Positions 49,366 through 61,938 of a stretch of 64,000 nucleotides of DNA are shown here, one piece after another (positions within the stretch are counted from its first letter, which is position 1; every line of letters begins with the position of its first letter). Position numbers and translations under genes: made by a program. Origin of the DNA: Theobroma cacao (lineage: Eukaryota; Streptophyta; Magnoliopsida; Malvales; Malvaceae); the NCBI RefSeq assembly GCF_000208745.1, contig NC_030851.1, forward strand, positions 11,867,512 to 11,931,511, written 5' to 3'. The notes under the pieces were generated by a model, which ran no database searches, was not told where the DNA came from, and saw only the letters and a program-made list of their open reading frames with translations.

Positions 49366-52300
49366 AGTTGGGCATTAAATTTATCTATGATTGGCTACTA
49401 CATACTCAAAGAGCGAGGATTTGCCCCTAATGGAACACTTAGGTAATATGAAGGAAGGGTGTTAATCTTACAACCCACCATGATAGCACATTACTCAATT
49501 AAGGTTTGATCAACACCAATACCCACAAAGTTGCTCTTGGAGAACTTAATCTTTAAACTAGAGATAGCTTGAAAGATTTTAAGGATCCTTGAAAGATTAA
49601 TAACTTGGTTCAAATAAGGTCCAAAAAAGAAAGTGTCATCTACGAATTATAAGTAGGAAATAGACAATTATGAAGTTTCAACCTTGACTCTCTCAAAAAT
49701 CTTTAGATTAATGGCCTTGTGGATGAAGGTACTCAAACATTTCGCAACAATGTTGAAGAGTTAAGGAGAAAAGGGGCACCCTTGATGGAGACCTCTTTAG
49801 GTTTTGAACTGTGGTGTGGGAGTTTAGTTCAAAAGGATAAAGATCAAGGCTATAAAGATGCATTGCATAATATACCCTCTCCACTTAGTGCCAAACCTCA
49901 TAGGCTTCATAATAAGATTCAAATGGTCCCAGTCAATGTAATTAAATGCTTTTTTGAAGTCCACTTTAAAGAAAAAACTAAGCTTCTTGCTTTATTAAGC
50001 GAATCAATAGGTTATTAGCAATAAAGGAGCAATTAAGGATTTGTCTGCCTTTCACAAATGCAAATCGATTGTTCTTAATAACAATGCTAATAACAGCCTT
50101 CAATCTATTAGCTAAGACTTTAGCTAAGATTTTATAAGTGCTTCTTACCAGACTTATTAGTCGAAAATGAGAAAGAGTGGAAAGCCCCATTGATTTTCGA
50201 GATCAATGTAATGAAGGAGGAATTAATGTTCGGATTGAATCTTTCTGTGGCAAAGAACTCATTCTTGAAAGAAATGATCTTAGCTTTGAAAAATTGGCCA
50301 CTGCCGTTTGAAAATATTCATATTGAAGCCATCCGGGCCAAGGGCTTTATTTCCTTCACATTATTGAACAGCACTCCATATTTTTTTTTTCAAGAAAGTA
50401 GCTTCAAGATTAACATTAAGCTCATCACTAATTTGATTAAAGCAACAATTAAATTCCTTAATTTTTAGTGTGTCCTGTTTCCTAAGAAAGTTCTGAAAGT
50501 GGGAGAAAACCTCACTTCTGATGGAAGAAAGATCATGAGAGATGACACCGTTGCACTAGAGATGGTGGATACTGTTGATTCTTTTTTTGTTAGAAGCAAT
50601 AAGATAAAAAAACCTTGAGTTTCTATCTCTTTGTTTAGTCCATTAGAGGTAGCCAAAAACGCTCCTCTCTTATACATAGGTCCTTGTGTCTGCTTTTAAA
50701 AGAAAAATAGTTAGCTTTCTCAATGAGGGTGAGCTCTCTAATCTCAACCTCTTTTTTGAGTAAATCAATTTCCTTCTTAAGAGTTAGAATTTTTTTTTTT
50801 GTCCTCATTATACTGTTGCTGCTGCCAGGTCTTCAAAGAGAGCTTGAGATTTTTTATCTTGTCAAAAATACCCGTGCTAAGAGTAGAGCCTTCTTTAATA
50901 AGTTTCCAAGAGTTATGAAGGTGAAAGGTTAACTCTTTGTTGTCAAGCCAATTAGAGAAGAGTCTGAAATCAATTGGATCCATAATGAGAGAGATAGGAT
51001 TGTGGTGAGAGTTAAAGCGAGGAAAGACTTTTTGAACCAAAGCCAAAAATTTCAATAAAAGATTACTACTCACAAAGAATCTGTCAAGCCTGCACATTAT
51101 TGAAAACTCTCTATTGTCTGTCTTAGTAAAAAGACCACCCTAGAGAGGGAGATCCATCAACTCCATGGTGTTTATGAAATTTGAGTGATGATTCATACTA
51201 ATAAAATTGAAATTATCCCCAGTTTTCTCAACGGCTATTTTAACAGTATTAAAGTCCCTACAAATAACCCAAAGACCATCGAATGAACTTTTAAAATTCA
51301 CTACCTGAAGCCAGAGAGTGGCTTGTTCCATAGTGCAATTAAGGGCATAAATGTTGATAAAAGTACAAGTGATATTAATTGGTTTAATAATACTAGTGGT
51401 TACGATGTACCTTTGCTTGAACGCTATAGAAGAGAGATCAAAGACGCTGTTAAACCATATAGAAATGAGACCTCCTAACATGCCTTCAACATCTGCCACT
51501 TCAAAAGAAAAATCATTATCCTTCCATAAGGACTTCAGAAAGTTTTTGTGGATGAAATTTTTCTTGGTCTTTGGAGAAAGAGCATTTTTAGTTTCTTGGA
51601 AGAAACAAGTCTCTTGACTACCTTTCTTTTAATTCTGAAGCCTAAGCCCTTGACATTCCAAGAGATACTATTAATCATAATGAAGAGAAAGAAATCGTGT
51701 AGAGAGTAGCTAGACTTAGTTGACTCCCTTCCCTTTGGTAGTTGCAATGTTCGAGAAATGCTGGGTAACAGTGCCCTATTCTTCATCCAGAACAAGACCT
51801 AATAAAGAGTAAATTTCAAGAGTATTATTTGCTTCTTACATAAAAGTTGCATTCTTTTTTACTTACCGTGTCATGAGAAAAATCCTAGTTAACTGGAGCT
51901 AGTATGTCTTCAATGCTTTTGATAATTTCAGATAAGCCTCTCAATTTCTTAGAATTTTTCCCTTTTTTGATGTTTTTCCCATACTCTCTTTTTTTGCATG
52001 CCTTTTCTCCTTCTAAACTATATAAATTCTTCAATTTTTTGGAATTTTTCAAATGAAGCAAAGGTCTCTTCTCTTTAGTTTTTTGTGCCTTGATCTTAGC
52101 TTTGAGCTTAGAGAGTGGAGTGAAATCATCATCAGATGATGAAACATTATCGTTGGGGACGTGTGGTTCCTTGGTTTTCTTACGAATTTTCTTAATTTTT
52201 AAAGTGGCTATGTTGCCTATGGAATTCATTGTGGCTTTGTGTTGTGTGTTTTGGGTTTGTCGAGTTGGAGTGTTTTTTTGTGCTTTTGGTGGGTTTAGGC

Positions 52301-52500
52301 CCTTCTGCTTCTGCTTTAATTGGCCTACAACTATTGAGGGTGACATCATAAGACCTGAGGAAAATTTTAGCAATGCAATTAGGATGTGGATGATGTTGTC
52401 GGGCCGGGTGGGTTATGGGATGGGGTCTATTGCTAGGTTTGGTTTGTTCCCCCATTGAAAGCACTTTGACTAGTCAAATTTTTGTAGGCATCTTTGCTGG
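49366..52500 (-). mobile_element. LINE ORF1 end and ORF2 upstream half (endonuclease, RT)
   Basis: The minus strand gives the ORF1 C-terminal part at about 52470-51885 (basic, LSKLKAKIKAQKTKEKRP). ORF2 starts at about 51678 (MINSISWNVKGLGFRIKRK). The endonuclease follows with LWVICRDFNTVK, MELMDLPL, CRLDRFFVS (51500-50780). RT follows from 50650 down: LISLVRSTYKILAKVLANRL and NRFAFVKGRQILN (50170-50060), then DDTFFFGPYLNQVINLSRI (about 49650). The reading stops at FNAQL at 49370 and resumes with VNWMG at 38872, on the other side of the Sirevirus-like insertion. Several frameshifts and stops. Confidence 0.85.
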
Positions 52501-52963
52501 TACTTGCTGACCTGTCCCATCAATTTGAATTTGAATTGCTATTCCCACCCATTGAAGCTTAAGAATGGTTGTGCTTGGCTATTGATGAAAGTCTGAAATC
52601 TTGAGGATTAGGGATGTCAAAGATTTCTTCCTCTCTAATGGTATGAGTATAAGGGATGGAAAATATGTCTATGGGCAATTTTTCAATTTTTTGGGCAAAA
52701 ATGTAATTTTTTACTTTTACGGGGGAAAAAGTGTAAATTTCAAAAATTACTCCACCAAGACTTTGGATAAGTCTGAGAATTTTATCTAAGCTATGGATAT
52801 GTGGGACAAGTGTATGGTGAAAATTTGGAAACTAATGGATGAAATTTTAAAAATGGGCCAATGGAAAAGTGACACATGGCACTTTTTAATTGTTTAATAT
52901 TATTTTAATGGAAAATCAGCCCATTTAAACCTCACACTAAGTGCTGGCCGGCCATAAGGAAAG
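52501..52963. other. Unclassified sequence next to the assembly gap
   Basis: No coding region. The segment from about 52790 (GGACAAGTGTATGGTGAAAA, then GGCACTTTTTAATTGTTTAA) has the look of plant LTR sequence, but no partner is visible in the window. Confidence 0.35.
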
Positions 52964-53063
52964 NNNNNNNNNNNNNNNNNNNNNNNNNNNNNNNNNNNNN
53001 NNNNNNNNNNNNNNNNNNNNNNNNNNNNNNNNNNNNNNNNNNNNNNNNNNNNNNNNNNNNNNN
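52964..53063. other. Assembly gap (100 N)
   Basis: Exactly 100 unresolved bases, the conventional size for a gap of unknown length. It separates the LINE flank from the 3' part of the RRM gene. Confidence 0.98.
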
Positions 53064-54700
53064 CCCGCGCCAACACACACACATGTTCTGCCTTCTTGAA
53101 TGCTGTTATTAAGGGTAGATCTGTCATCAAAGTCTAGAAGATGATCAAAACATGAAAGAATTTATAGAGAGTCCAGCATGAGTAGAAAGAGTCCTCAGAG
53201 CCAGGAGATCATCTAACATCTCTATATGACCAAAACCATATACTATGAATTATGACAAAGCTACAGGCACAACATTTCCCCGGAAAACTTGAAAGCCAGT
53301 TCCAACTTTACTTGCATGTTAAGGCAAGTGTCATATATGACAAAGGTATACACCATGCACAATTCTTAAACATGGGAGCCTGCACACAAAAGCGTGAAGA
53401 CTAGGATGCTTACTGCTTACTAACATTAGGCAATTTATGCATACACATATATACAGGGACTGAGAGAAAAAGAAAGACAAACCTCAGTAACATAAGGCAG
53501 TTGATGTGGGAGTGGAGGATTTGCGAAATCCTTCTTTGGCAGAACTCGGATCGGTTGGCCTGCAAATGTAGCATCCTGCAAACAAGTGGCACAAACTTCA
53601 ATTCTGAATGCTGAACATCATAAAATGACATCAGAGAGAAACAGAAAAGAGATTTCTTTATATGTATATAAAGAGGAAAGGGTAAAAAGCCAAAGCTATA
53701 TTATGCTGATTTTTTTATGAATGTGGAAAATTATAACCTGTTTAGGCATGGACCAATTGGTGCTCAAAATCTGAAACAAGACACCTCACACATGCAGTAT
53801 TAAATAACGTAAAAATGAAAAATAAACTTTTGGCCCCAGAGACTTGCAAGAGCCGTACACTCATAGGCACTACTACCTTTGGCAGTAGCTAACAAAAGTT
53901 CTGGCTTTGAGGAATACTGATCTCTAGCAATTAGAATGAATAAATTCATTTTTTTCATAGTCCTTTCCTCACACCTGAACCATTTCCATTCAAGGTATGT
54001 AACTGAGATGGGTAGTGGAGAAACATAAATAATCAAAGTAATATAATGGTATGAACAATTTTACAATCCACAACCATGGACAGATCATATAGATCAGGAA
54101 ATTATTATTAAATTCTGAACGGATTCAACATATATAAAAGAAGCTCCTAAACAAAAATTGGAAAAATATCGAAGTACATATAATATCATATATAGGATAT
54201 AACCAATTCAGTATATATCTGGACCTCTGGATTAAGTGATCAACATAAAGATGACAGAAAGCTAATAATTTCAAAGCGTTACTGTTTTAAGGAAACAAAC
54301 ACCCCAGCCACATTGGCTCCACGTCATTAAACACCATATTAAATATCACCTAAATTACTGAAAGCATTTGTTCGTTACATTTAGGAGAAGAGCTGTTTGA
54401 TAAGCATATGGCTGCCTAAATGTTACCAGAGCTGACTGTGATCCATCTTTATTCGCACTGGTCACCAAAGAGAGAACCCTGATTAATACTGATTGAAAAG
54501 CTATTATAATTGGGAAGGAAAAGAAAGAAAGAAAGAAAGAAAAAAAGGGATATTGAAGCAACAAGCTTTGCAAGTTATAATTACCCCTGAAGCAGGATTT
54601 TCTCGACGTGGCCACAGTATGAGAAAAATGCAGTGAGCTCTCCAAGAGTAACTGTAGGAGAAAGGTTGAGAACCACAACAGTTAAATTCGGATTAGCCAT
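53064..54700 (-). CDS. RRM-domain protein related to BPA1 (binding partner of ACD11), 3' part lost at the gap
   Basis: A small RNA-recognition-motif-like protein; the plant BPA1 group has an N-terminal RRM with an ALVTF-x-PYAxxTALLLN-type strand-helix. Exons (minus) 54700-54585, 54478-54379 and 53575-53483 join in phase over GT-AG introns and give 103 residues. The RRM reads NLTVVVLNLSPTVTLGELTAFF, then YCGHVEKILLQG, then QSALVTFRQPYAYQTALLLN and DATFAGQPIRVLP. A probable fourth exon starts at 53133 after TTCTAG (TLMTDLPLITAFKKAEHVC) and runs into the gap. The C-terminal half is not in the assembled sequence, so family assignment rests on the RRM alone. A 16-codon upstream ORF (54743-54693) overlaps the start codon. 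Confidence 0.65.
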
Positions 54701-56455
54701 TCTCGGTACAGTTTCTCGCTATCCTTCTTGCAATGTCTACCATCTCTTTCTGCCCATAAAAAGCAACGATTGTAGAGCAGATAAACATGAATAATTTTTA
54801 CTAGTGGGAGAATAAAGTATGATATACATATTTTATACGAATTTATTCCCCTCTCATAAAGCTTGAAAGCTTTCACAATCTCTGCACTGCGTAGGATAAA
54901 TATCAATAAGATTCTACTAGTAATCATTAAGCTCAACATTTCAATTAAAAATTGTAAACATAGTGTTTATTTTCATTTGGAGGAACGGTGAAGGAAAACA
55001 AATCTTTTTTTGTGTGATTAATGATCATGGTTATGGATATGGATGCGTACAAGCACAGCACAAGCATCGCTGGACGGACTGGCCTTTGGACCCCGCCATT
55101 TGTAGCCGCAAGCCTGCTGCAACATGGGGCTCGCCTTGTTCAGTTATGCGTCTATTACTGAGACCTATGAGCACTTAACCACGAAGTCCAAAATTTGCTT
55201 TTTTTTTTTTAAATATAGTTTTTCTTAGCTAATAGCAGATAATGTTTCCTCCTGTCAATTTTGATTATTAAGTCCATTAAAGGGCATTATCAGAGGGAAA
55301 TGAAAGAAAAAAAAAAAAACCAAAAGAAAACAGAAGAAAGAAAAAGGGTAGAAGGAAGGTGTCATTATCAGAGGCAAAGATTCCGCAAGACACGTTGGGA
55401 GTTGCGAATGCGTCCTTTTGTCCTTGCCATCCTACTGCTTTTTGACTGTCCTTTTCTACGCTAATGCCAAGAATTGAGAGTATTTTCATTAAAAAGTCAC
55501 AAAAACAATTGGTTTATGCTTCCATCCCAACTTGTTATATAGCTGTTACGTAAAACCAACGTTGGTTCATTGTTTCTCTTTTGTATTACTAACTAGAAAT
55601 TGCTTCTTATAAATTATGGATGGAGGTGGAATGACAGATAATTCTTTAATCAAACCAAGTTTGTTGATATGATCAATGGCCGCAAAACTTGCTTCACTTG
55701 TCGTTTTTACAACAATTAATTAATGCACCAACTAAGTGAGGAATTATTAAATAATCAAAAAAGAGAGAAAATTTTCCATTTTTCAAATTGGTTAATTAAT
55801 ATAACTATTGTATTGTATGTAATAATTACAACTAAAAAAAAGCATAATATATAATAGACTAGAGAGGTGGGTAGCATGGAAAAAAGCGTGAGGATCTCCG
55901 GCAAAGACCACGTCCTCCACCGTCTCTCATTACTAGAAATAATAATAATAATAATAATAGTGAATTAATATATAAAAAGAGACGAAAAGACAGCAAATAA
56001 TAGTCGTCAAAATCGGCGATCCGACTCGTCTGGCGGAAAATCGCCACGCGAGCGAAATGTGCAATCCTCTCTCTCTCTCGCTCTCTAACCATCTTTGCTG
56101 GCCTTTCCTCCACCTTTCTGGCCTTTGAGCTTTTTGGAGAGAGACTCTAATCTCCCCCGCTGAGCTCCGATCCCTTTCAACACTTTACCCTTCACCGCTC
56201 CCTCTGCAACTCTGGAACCTTTGCCTTCCTCTCTTCCTCATTCCCTCCTTATTTCCAGGTAAAGTTCGACAAAAAAAAAAAATCAAATTTCCTTTTTTTT
56301 TTTTGGGTTTCTTCCTCTCCATTCTCCAAAACAAAGGAAACCCAATAATATAATAATGTGGCAAAGTGTTATTGGCTTGCAGAGTTGCCGAGGGACATGT
56401 TGTGGCAGTGAAAAGGACAAAGAAAGGTAGAGAGATCTGATTGTGGTTTAAAGAG
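54701..56455. other. Divergent intergenic region between RRM and S-acyltransferase genes
   Basis: Shared upstream region of two divergent genes. A GC-richer stretch lies at 55060-55170 (CTGGACGGACTGGCCTTTGG), poly-A near 55307, an (ATA)n microsatellite at about 55938-55961 and a CT-rich tract at about 56069-56088. The last is likely in the 5' leader of the S-acyltransferase gene (56100-56455). No coding region was recognised. Confidence 0.5.
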
Positions 56456-58907
56456 ATGTACGAAACTCCGTTGCCTGCTCAGCTCTCTGATTCCAACCGC
56501 CGCATCATCGACACCAGTGCCACTACCCTTCGAGTCTATCAAGTTTGGAAAGGAAGCAATGTAATTTACTATGTATTTCCCATTTTTCTGCTTTCCTTGT
56601 CTGGCATTTAACAATTAATAACCTCTCTCCGCAATAGCTAACTTTGAGGTGAATTTTTATTTGTTCAGAGATTTTGCCTTGGGGGTAGACTTGTATTTGG
56701 TCCCGATGTAAGGTCAATCTTCCTTACAATATCTCTAATTGTGATCCCAGTCATTTTGTTTTGCGCTTTTGTTTCTCAAAGACTCATTCACGAATTCGAC
56801 CACCATCTTGGCAACCTCATTGTAGCTATTCTCATTATCTTCACTGTATATGTAAGTTCTCTTCTTCCATAAATTGAAAAGAAGAAAATTATAATCAAAT
56901 AATGTCTTTGTTTTTGGGTTGATTCTGTAATTAACATTGTTTTGCCTGTCAAACTAGTTCAGGATCTTATTCTTCTGCTCCTCACATCTGGAAGAGATCC
57001 TGGCATTATTCCTCGAAACCTGCATCCTCCAGAACTGGAGGAAGATGGTTCCACCATGTCTACGGATTGGCTAGGGAGTCAGAGTGGTGTTGGTGTTCCA
57101 AGCTTACCACCTACAAAAGATGTTGTGGTTAATGGGGTGATTGTCAAGGTTAAATACTGTCAAACATGTATGTTGTATCGCCCACCACGCTGCTCACATT
57201 GCTCTATATGCAATAACTGTGTGGAGCGCTTCGATCACCATTGTCCATGGGTGGGGCAATGTATCGGGAAGGTATATGTTTCTGTATTTAGGTTTTCAAT
57301 TTATGAAAAATTTGGGTTAGTTTAATTCTTGTTGAAGTTTCCCTACCAAATAGGAAATGATTACAAGGTGCTTGCAACTGGTTACTGGTTATATATCCCC
57401 TGCAATAGGGCCGATTGCTTTCATCTTTGAGAACTTGCATTTATCAAAATCATGGCTTAAGGCATGATAAAAGAGATGAACGTAATGATCACTAGTAATT
57501 ACTTTCAGACCTCTAGCTTCTGGCAAGATATATCTATCGTCTTCAAATTCTTCATGCGAGTCAATTGATGCCTTGCTTTTGTACTAGTAGTAGAAATTTT
57601 TTCATCCAAAATCTCTTTTCTCAAATATCTTTATCAAAGTAATCAAATAATTGGATTCATTATATCAGAGTTCTGCTTAGTGATGGGAAGATGCCATCTG
57701 TCATTCACAAAATCACAAGTCTTCAGTCTTTGGTCAGCTGGAACATTGCCTTTGTAGTCAAACATGCTGCTCGTAGAAGTTTCCTATTGTAAACTTCCTG
57801 TTCAGGTTTATAAGAATCAATTTAAGGGGAAGGATTTCAGATAGGTTTCTCCACTTATTTATTTATTTATTTTTGTAAAGAAAAGGGGTATAGTTCTTCA
57901 AATGAATCCTATAGATTGAAATATCTACAATACTATTGTGCTTGTGAAATGAGTCGGTCTTTTAAATTCTAAACTTTGCCTCACAGTTTGCTTCAATAAA
58001 ATTGTCCTGTAAACTGATACTTCTCTGTTTCATCTGAAGTTTTCAGCCTGAGCCATGACTTGTGATTATTAAGTGATTTCTTATGTGCTTTGCTGGCTAT
58101 AATTGTGGGACCCTATTTTGAATCATCAAGGCTAACATGTAAAATTGTTTCTTGACAGAGAAATTATAGATTCTTCTTCATGTTCGTGTCTTCCACGACC
58201 ATACTATGCCTATATGTTTTTGCCTTATGCTGGGTAAACATTAAGAAAATAATGGATGAATATCACTGTAATGTCTGGAGAGCACTCTTGAAGTCTCCTG
58301 TCTCAGGGATTCTTATACTATATACATTTGTGACTGCTTGGTTTGTTGGAGGCCTCACTGTGTTTCATCTCTATTTGATTTTTACCAATCAGGTTCTGTT
58401 CTCTTCTTTACCTTCTTTATCTTCCATTATTGTCCTCTCTCTCTTGCTAATTTTATGTTTTTACAGACAACATATGAAAATTTCCGGTATCGTTATGATT
58501 CAAAAATGAATCCTTATAACCGTGGTTGTGTCCGCAATATTTTTGAGATTTTCTTCTCCAAAATTCCCAAGTCCAAAAATAACTTCAGGGCCAAGGTCAA
58601 GTTGGATTCATCTGCTCTCTTTGCTGCCTCAATATCCTTGGCACGGACCATGAGCCCAGAGATGCCAAAAACAAGCTTTGACATTGAGATGGGAAAGCGG
58701 CAAGCGGTTGCTGCTGAAGATTTTGAAGAAATACAGAGCCAAATTGATAGTGTTGGTGGATTGGAGAGGTGTGGAACGCAACCAAGGCACACAAACCAGG
58801 GTGACAAAGCCAACTGGGAGATGTCACCTGATATTCGTATGTTGGCTGCTGAGTTTGGAATGGAACCCAGTTTCAATGATAGACAGAAAGTTCGTAGAGG
58901 CCATTGA
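56456..58907 (+). CDS. PAT: Protein S-acyltransferase (DHHC palmitoyltransferase), five exons
   Basis: Transfers palmitate to cysteines of membrane proteins, acting in an endomembrane or the plasma membrane. Exons 56456-56560, 56669-56851, 56963-57271, 58159-58392 and 58467-58907 join in phase with GT-AG introns, giving 423 residues, normal for the Arabidopsis PAT05-09 group it resembles. Features: [10 protein letters not shown] at the end of exon 1, two membrane helices in exon 2 ([40 protein letters not shown]), the cysteine-rich domain [19 protein letters not shown] with DHHC at residues 187-190, and two more helices in exon 4. The conserved TTYE (TTxE) is at 278-281 and [20 protein letters not shown] follows. 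The C-terminal tail holds ANWEMSPDI as in that group. All catalytic motifs are present. Confidence 0.95.
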
Positions 58908-59963
58908 AGCCTTTTTCACCTAAATTATAGTCAGAAAAGCATGTTAATGATCTTAGAGCCTACTAGAAAATTGCCAACCCTGCTGATTAAAATTGGCAAC
59001 TGAGCAGTGCCGCTAAGATATTAATCCATCAGAAGGTTGTTTTTAGGCTTTATTTGTCTCTGCAAGGAAGGAATGTTCTGGTCTGGCTAACGTATGCAGG
59101 GGTTCATGTTGTGTATTATACTGCTTTGAGAGATGCTTGGGGTAAGTTTTGTGCTATAATGTGTTTGTTGTGAGGATCTCGTTGGGTGTTTATAATTAAT
59201 TGGATATGTGAAGGTTAAATTAAATCATCAATGGTAGAAAGGGTTTTTTTTTTTTTTTTTTAAATTTGTAGATAGACCTTGGGGCATGTTTCTGCAGGGT
59301 CTTGGAACATTGTGCTAGTTTCCGTACTTTTCTTGTACTTTTTAGGCCTGAGCCCACCTTCGCAGAAACTTGCTTTAAGTCTCATGTCGGTGATATCAGT
59401 AATTGTTTCCAGAGTTTCCTGAAAATGAGTTTATAGAAAGGATTTCTTTTCGGAGTGAAATGGTCATGGATCATGGCAAGGGTGACTGACTTGAATTAAG
59501 TCTTCCAGGTCCATTCTTTTCTTGTTGGTTGTTTATCTTTGACAAGTAGTTTGCAAAGGATGGTGGTTTTTACTTTTGATACTGTTGCCCTATGTAATTG
59601 TCACTTTTTACTTAAGAAATTCTTGTTTACAGTGAGGAATTAGGAGGTGCTGTCGATCAGGATGCGAATAGGAACAAGTTGTTTAAACAAAATAGTGAAT
59701 TCCAACATCATTTTTATTGATAAAGTTGTAAATCATGTGATTATGGAGGAATTGCACTGAAAATGATAATCGGTTATAAAGAAATTAGCAGCAACAATGC
59801 AAGTTACATCATTGCACTCGACTGCTAAATCTGATTAGCATGGTTGCTTCTTTCCGGTTATGTTAAACAAAAATGAAAGGGGAACAGTTCGCTCTTTCTG
59901 GCAAAGGCGGTGTAATTATTACAACGTCACTAATAACCTTCAGACTAGAATTAGTTCAGTAGT
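58908..59963. other. Intergenic between convergent S-acyltransferase and IDD genes
   Basis: Holds the 3' regions of both genes; poly-T at 59247-59262. No additional coding region was recognised. Confidence 0.6.
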
Positions 59964-61938
59964 TCACCAGTTTGAACGCAAATTGTTCGGGCTTTGCTGC
60001 GCATTGGAGTACTCCAAGTTCATTATGTTACCGTCATAGCTTCTTTTCTTGGCGATGCTCTGATGCCCTGCAGGCTCCACACCTAAGAAATCTACTGTCA
60101 TTTTTTCACCTCCTCTCATGTACGCTTCTCCCAACAGATTTGCAGCGCTCCCATTCTCTGAGTCCATAGAATGAGATTCGAACAATGCAGTTGGAGCAAC
60201 AGTATGGTGACATCTTAAATCCCCTGCCTCCAAGTTTTTGTCATATGTTTCGTCTCCCACGAACAAACCATTGGTGCTCGCCGCATTTGTTGCTATGTTA
60301 CTACCTACCATGGAAGAACCTTCCTGGGCAGAGCCAGCTGAGTTCATGCTGCCAGTAGAATATCCGGTAAAACCTCTCAGGAGTATTGGGGCGATTGTAT
60401 TATCACTGATCTTAGCACCCATTTCTGCAGCTTTCTGCAACAAGGCTGTGGCAGATGTATAAGCGGACCCAATTGCTAGAGGAGATGCCAATGATGTTCT
60501 TGGATTGAAAATTGGATCTAAATTGCTGGATATCATGACTCCAGCTGGGTTCAGAGATAATGGCCTCGGTGAATTGTCCATCTTCTCATTAGAAACCGAC
60601 AGATTCATCATTGTGTTGGCATTGGAGCATGAATCAGAACTGGGCATTGATGAAGTGAACAGCTCTTGCGCTTGGCTTTGCAAAATCCCCCCACTGGCGG
60701 CAAGGTTATGGTTCAGCTTGTAATTTTCCTCTGTTAATGCATCACAGAAGGCTCTGTGTGTGACAAAGCTATCCTTCCTGTACCAGACAAGTGGATATTG
60801 AATAAAATATATCACCATTCACATGTTGAGAAAAACATGTTAACATAACTCTTCAATATGCACTGTTACAATGGAACTGCAATAGACCTCTACCTTGAAA
60901 AAATTGTGCCACAATCACAACGATATTCTCGGGTGCCACAGATCTTTGTATGTGCCTTCCAGTCTGATTGAACAGCATATCGTTTGGAGCATTTATCACA
61001 CTTCCATTTCTTTTCTCCATGCTTCCTGCAGAAGTGCTTCTTAATGCCAGTCAAGTCACCTAGAGCCCGGCTTGGATCATGGTGCACACAATTTGGCTCA
61101 GGACAGACATAAACCCTTTTCTTAACCTGTGTATTTGTTCTTTGCTTCAGCTTCCAAGGCAAGTTATGTCCTCTCCTATGGAGCTGAAGGTTTTGATCTC
61201 TTTGAAATCCTTTATGGCAGACTTCACATATGTACCTGTTGGTTGCCATTAGAGTCTTTGGAGATAATGCAACAACCTCTGCATCTGGATCTGAGAAATT
61301 GCCAAAGGAGAAAGTTGGTGTCTTGACAATTAGCTATATATATATATATTTGTGATTAATATGCCTGGAGGAATCTGAATCAACCTTCGTGCATCTTATT
61401 TAAATATAAATTATTGTGATTACTTGTTGCATCTATTGGGATTAGACATATAAGAGAAAGGATGCCAAAGAATCCTTTAAGTTTCCAAAAACCAAATGCC
61501 AAGTAATGCACAATTGCACATCCAATTAGATGGAAAGAAGATGGTCTTAGCTCTTGATTAGCATTCAGTACCTGAATTCTGCGTTATGTAAAAAAGGAAG
61601 TTGAGAGTATCATATCAGGTATTAGAAAACATTGACAAATACGAAAAGCATGAAAAATCTTGCCAGCGCCGTTATCATGCATTGATGCTCTATGGCTTAC
61701 GTTTCACGTAAACAATGATCTAAAATTGATTTTGCGACTGCACGTTTAAACAAAGAGATAACATAGTTTACTTGCCTGGATTCCCTGGAAGATTTCTTTT
61801 CTTCTTTGAACTTGTGGTGGTAGGAGTTGAAGCATCACCACCATTTTCAACAGGATTGGGACTCTCGCTAGACGAGTGTGAGATGACAGTGCTTGGAAAC
61901 TGTTCATCTCCTTCAAAATCCTGAACAAAGTTCGACAT
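59964..61938 (-). CDS. IDD: INDETERMINATE-DOMAIN (IDD) C2H2 zinc-finger transcription factor, three exons
   Basis: A nuclear DNA-binding regulator; the family acts in root patterning, sugar metabolism and hormone responses and binds GRAS proteins. Exons (minus) 61938-61776, 61290-60894 and 60777-59964 give 457 residues. Intron 1 begins GC (CCAG|GCAAGT), the other splice sites are GT-AG. The N-terminal NLS KKKRNLPGNP (45-54) is followed by four zinc fingers. These are C2H2 (YICEVCHKGF...HRRGH), C2H2 (YVCPEPNCVHH...HFCRKH), C2HC (WKCDKCSKRYAVQSDWKAH...C) and a C2HC with YRCDCGTIFSRKDSFVTHRAFC. Exon 3 carries two known C-terminal motifs: TSATALLQKAAEMGA (294-308) and MTVDFLGV (413-420). The exact member was not resolved. 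Neighbours suggest no joint function. Confidence 0.93.

Noticed and set aside
55859..56113. 84-codon open frame on the minus strand near the S-acyltransferase leader
   Set aside because: Arg/Glu-rich because of the CT-rich leader tract read in reverse; no independent support.
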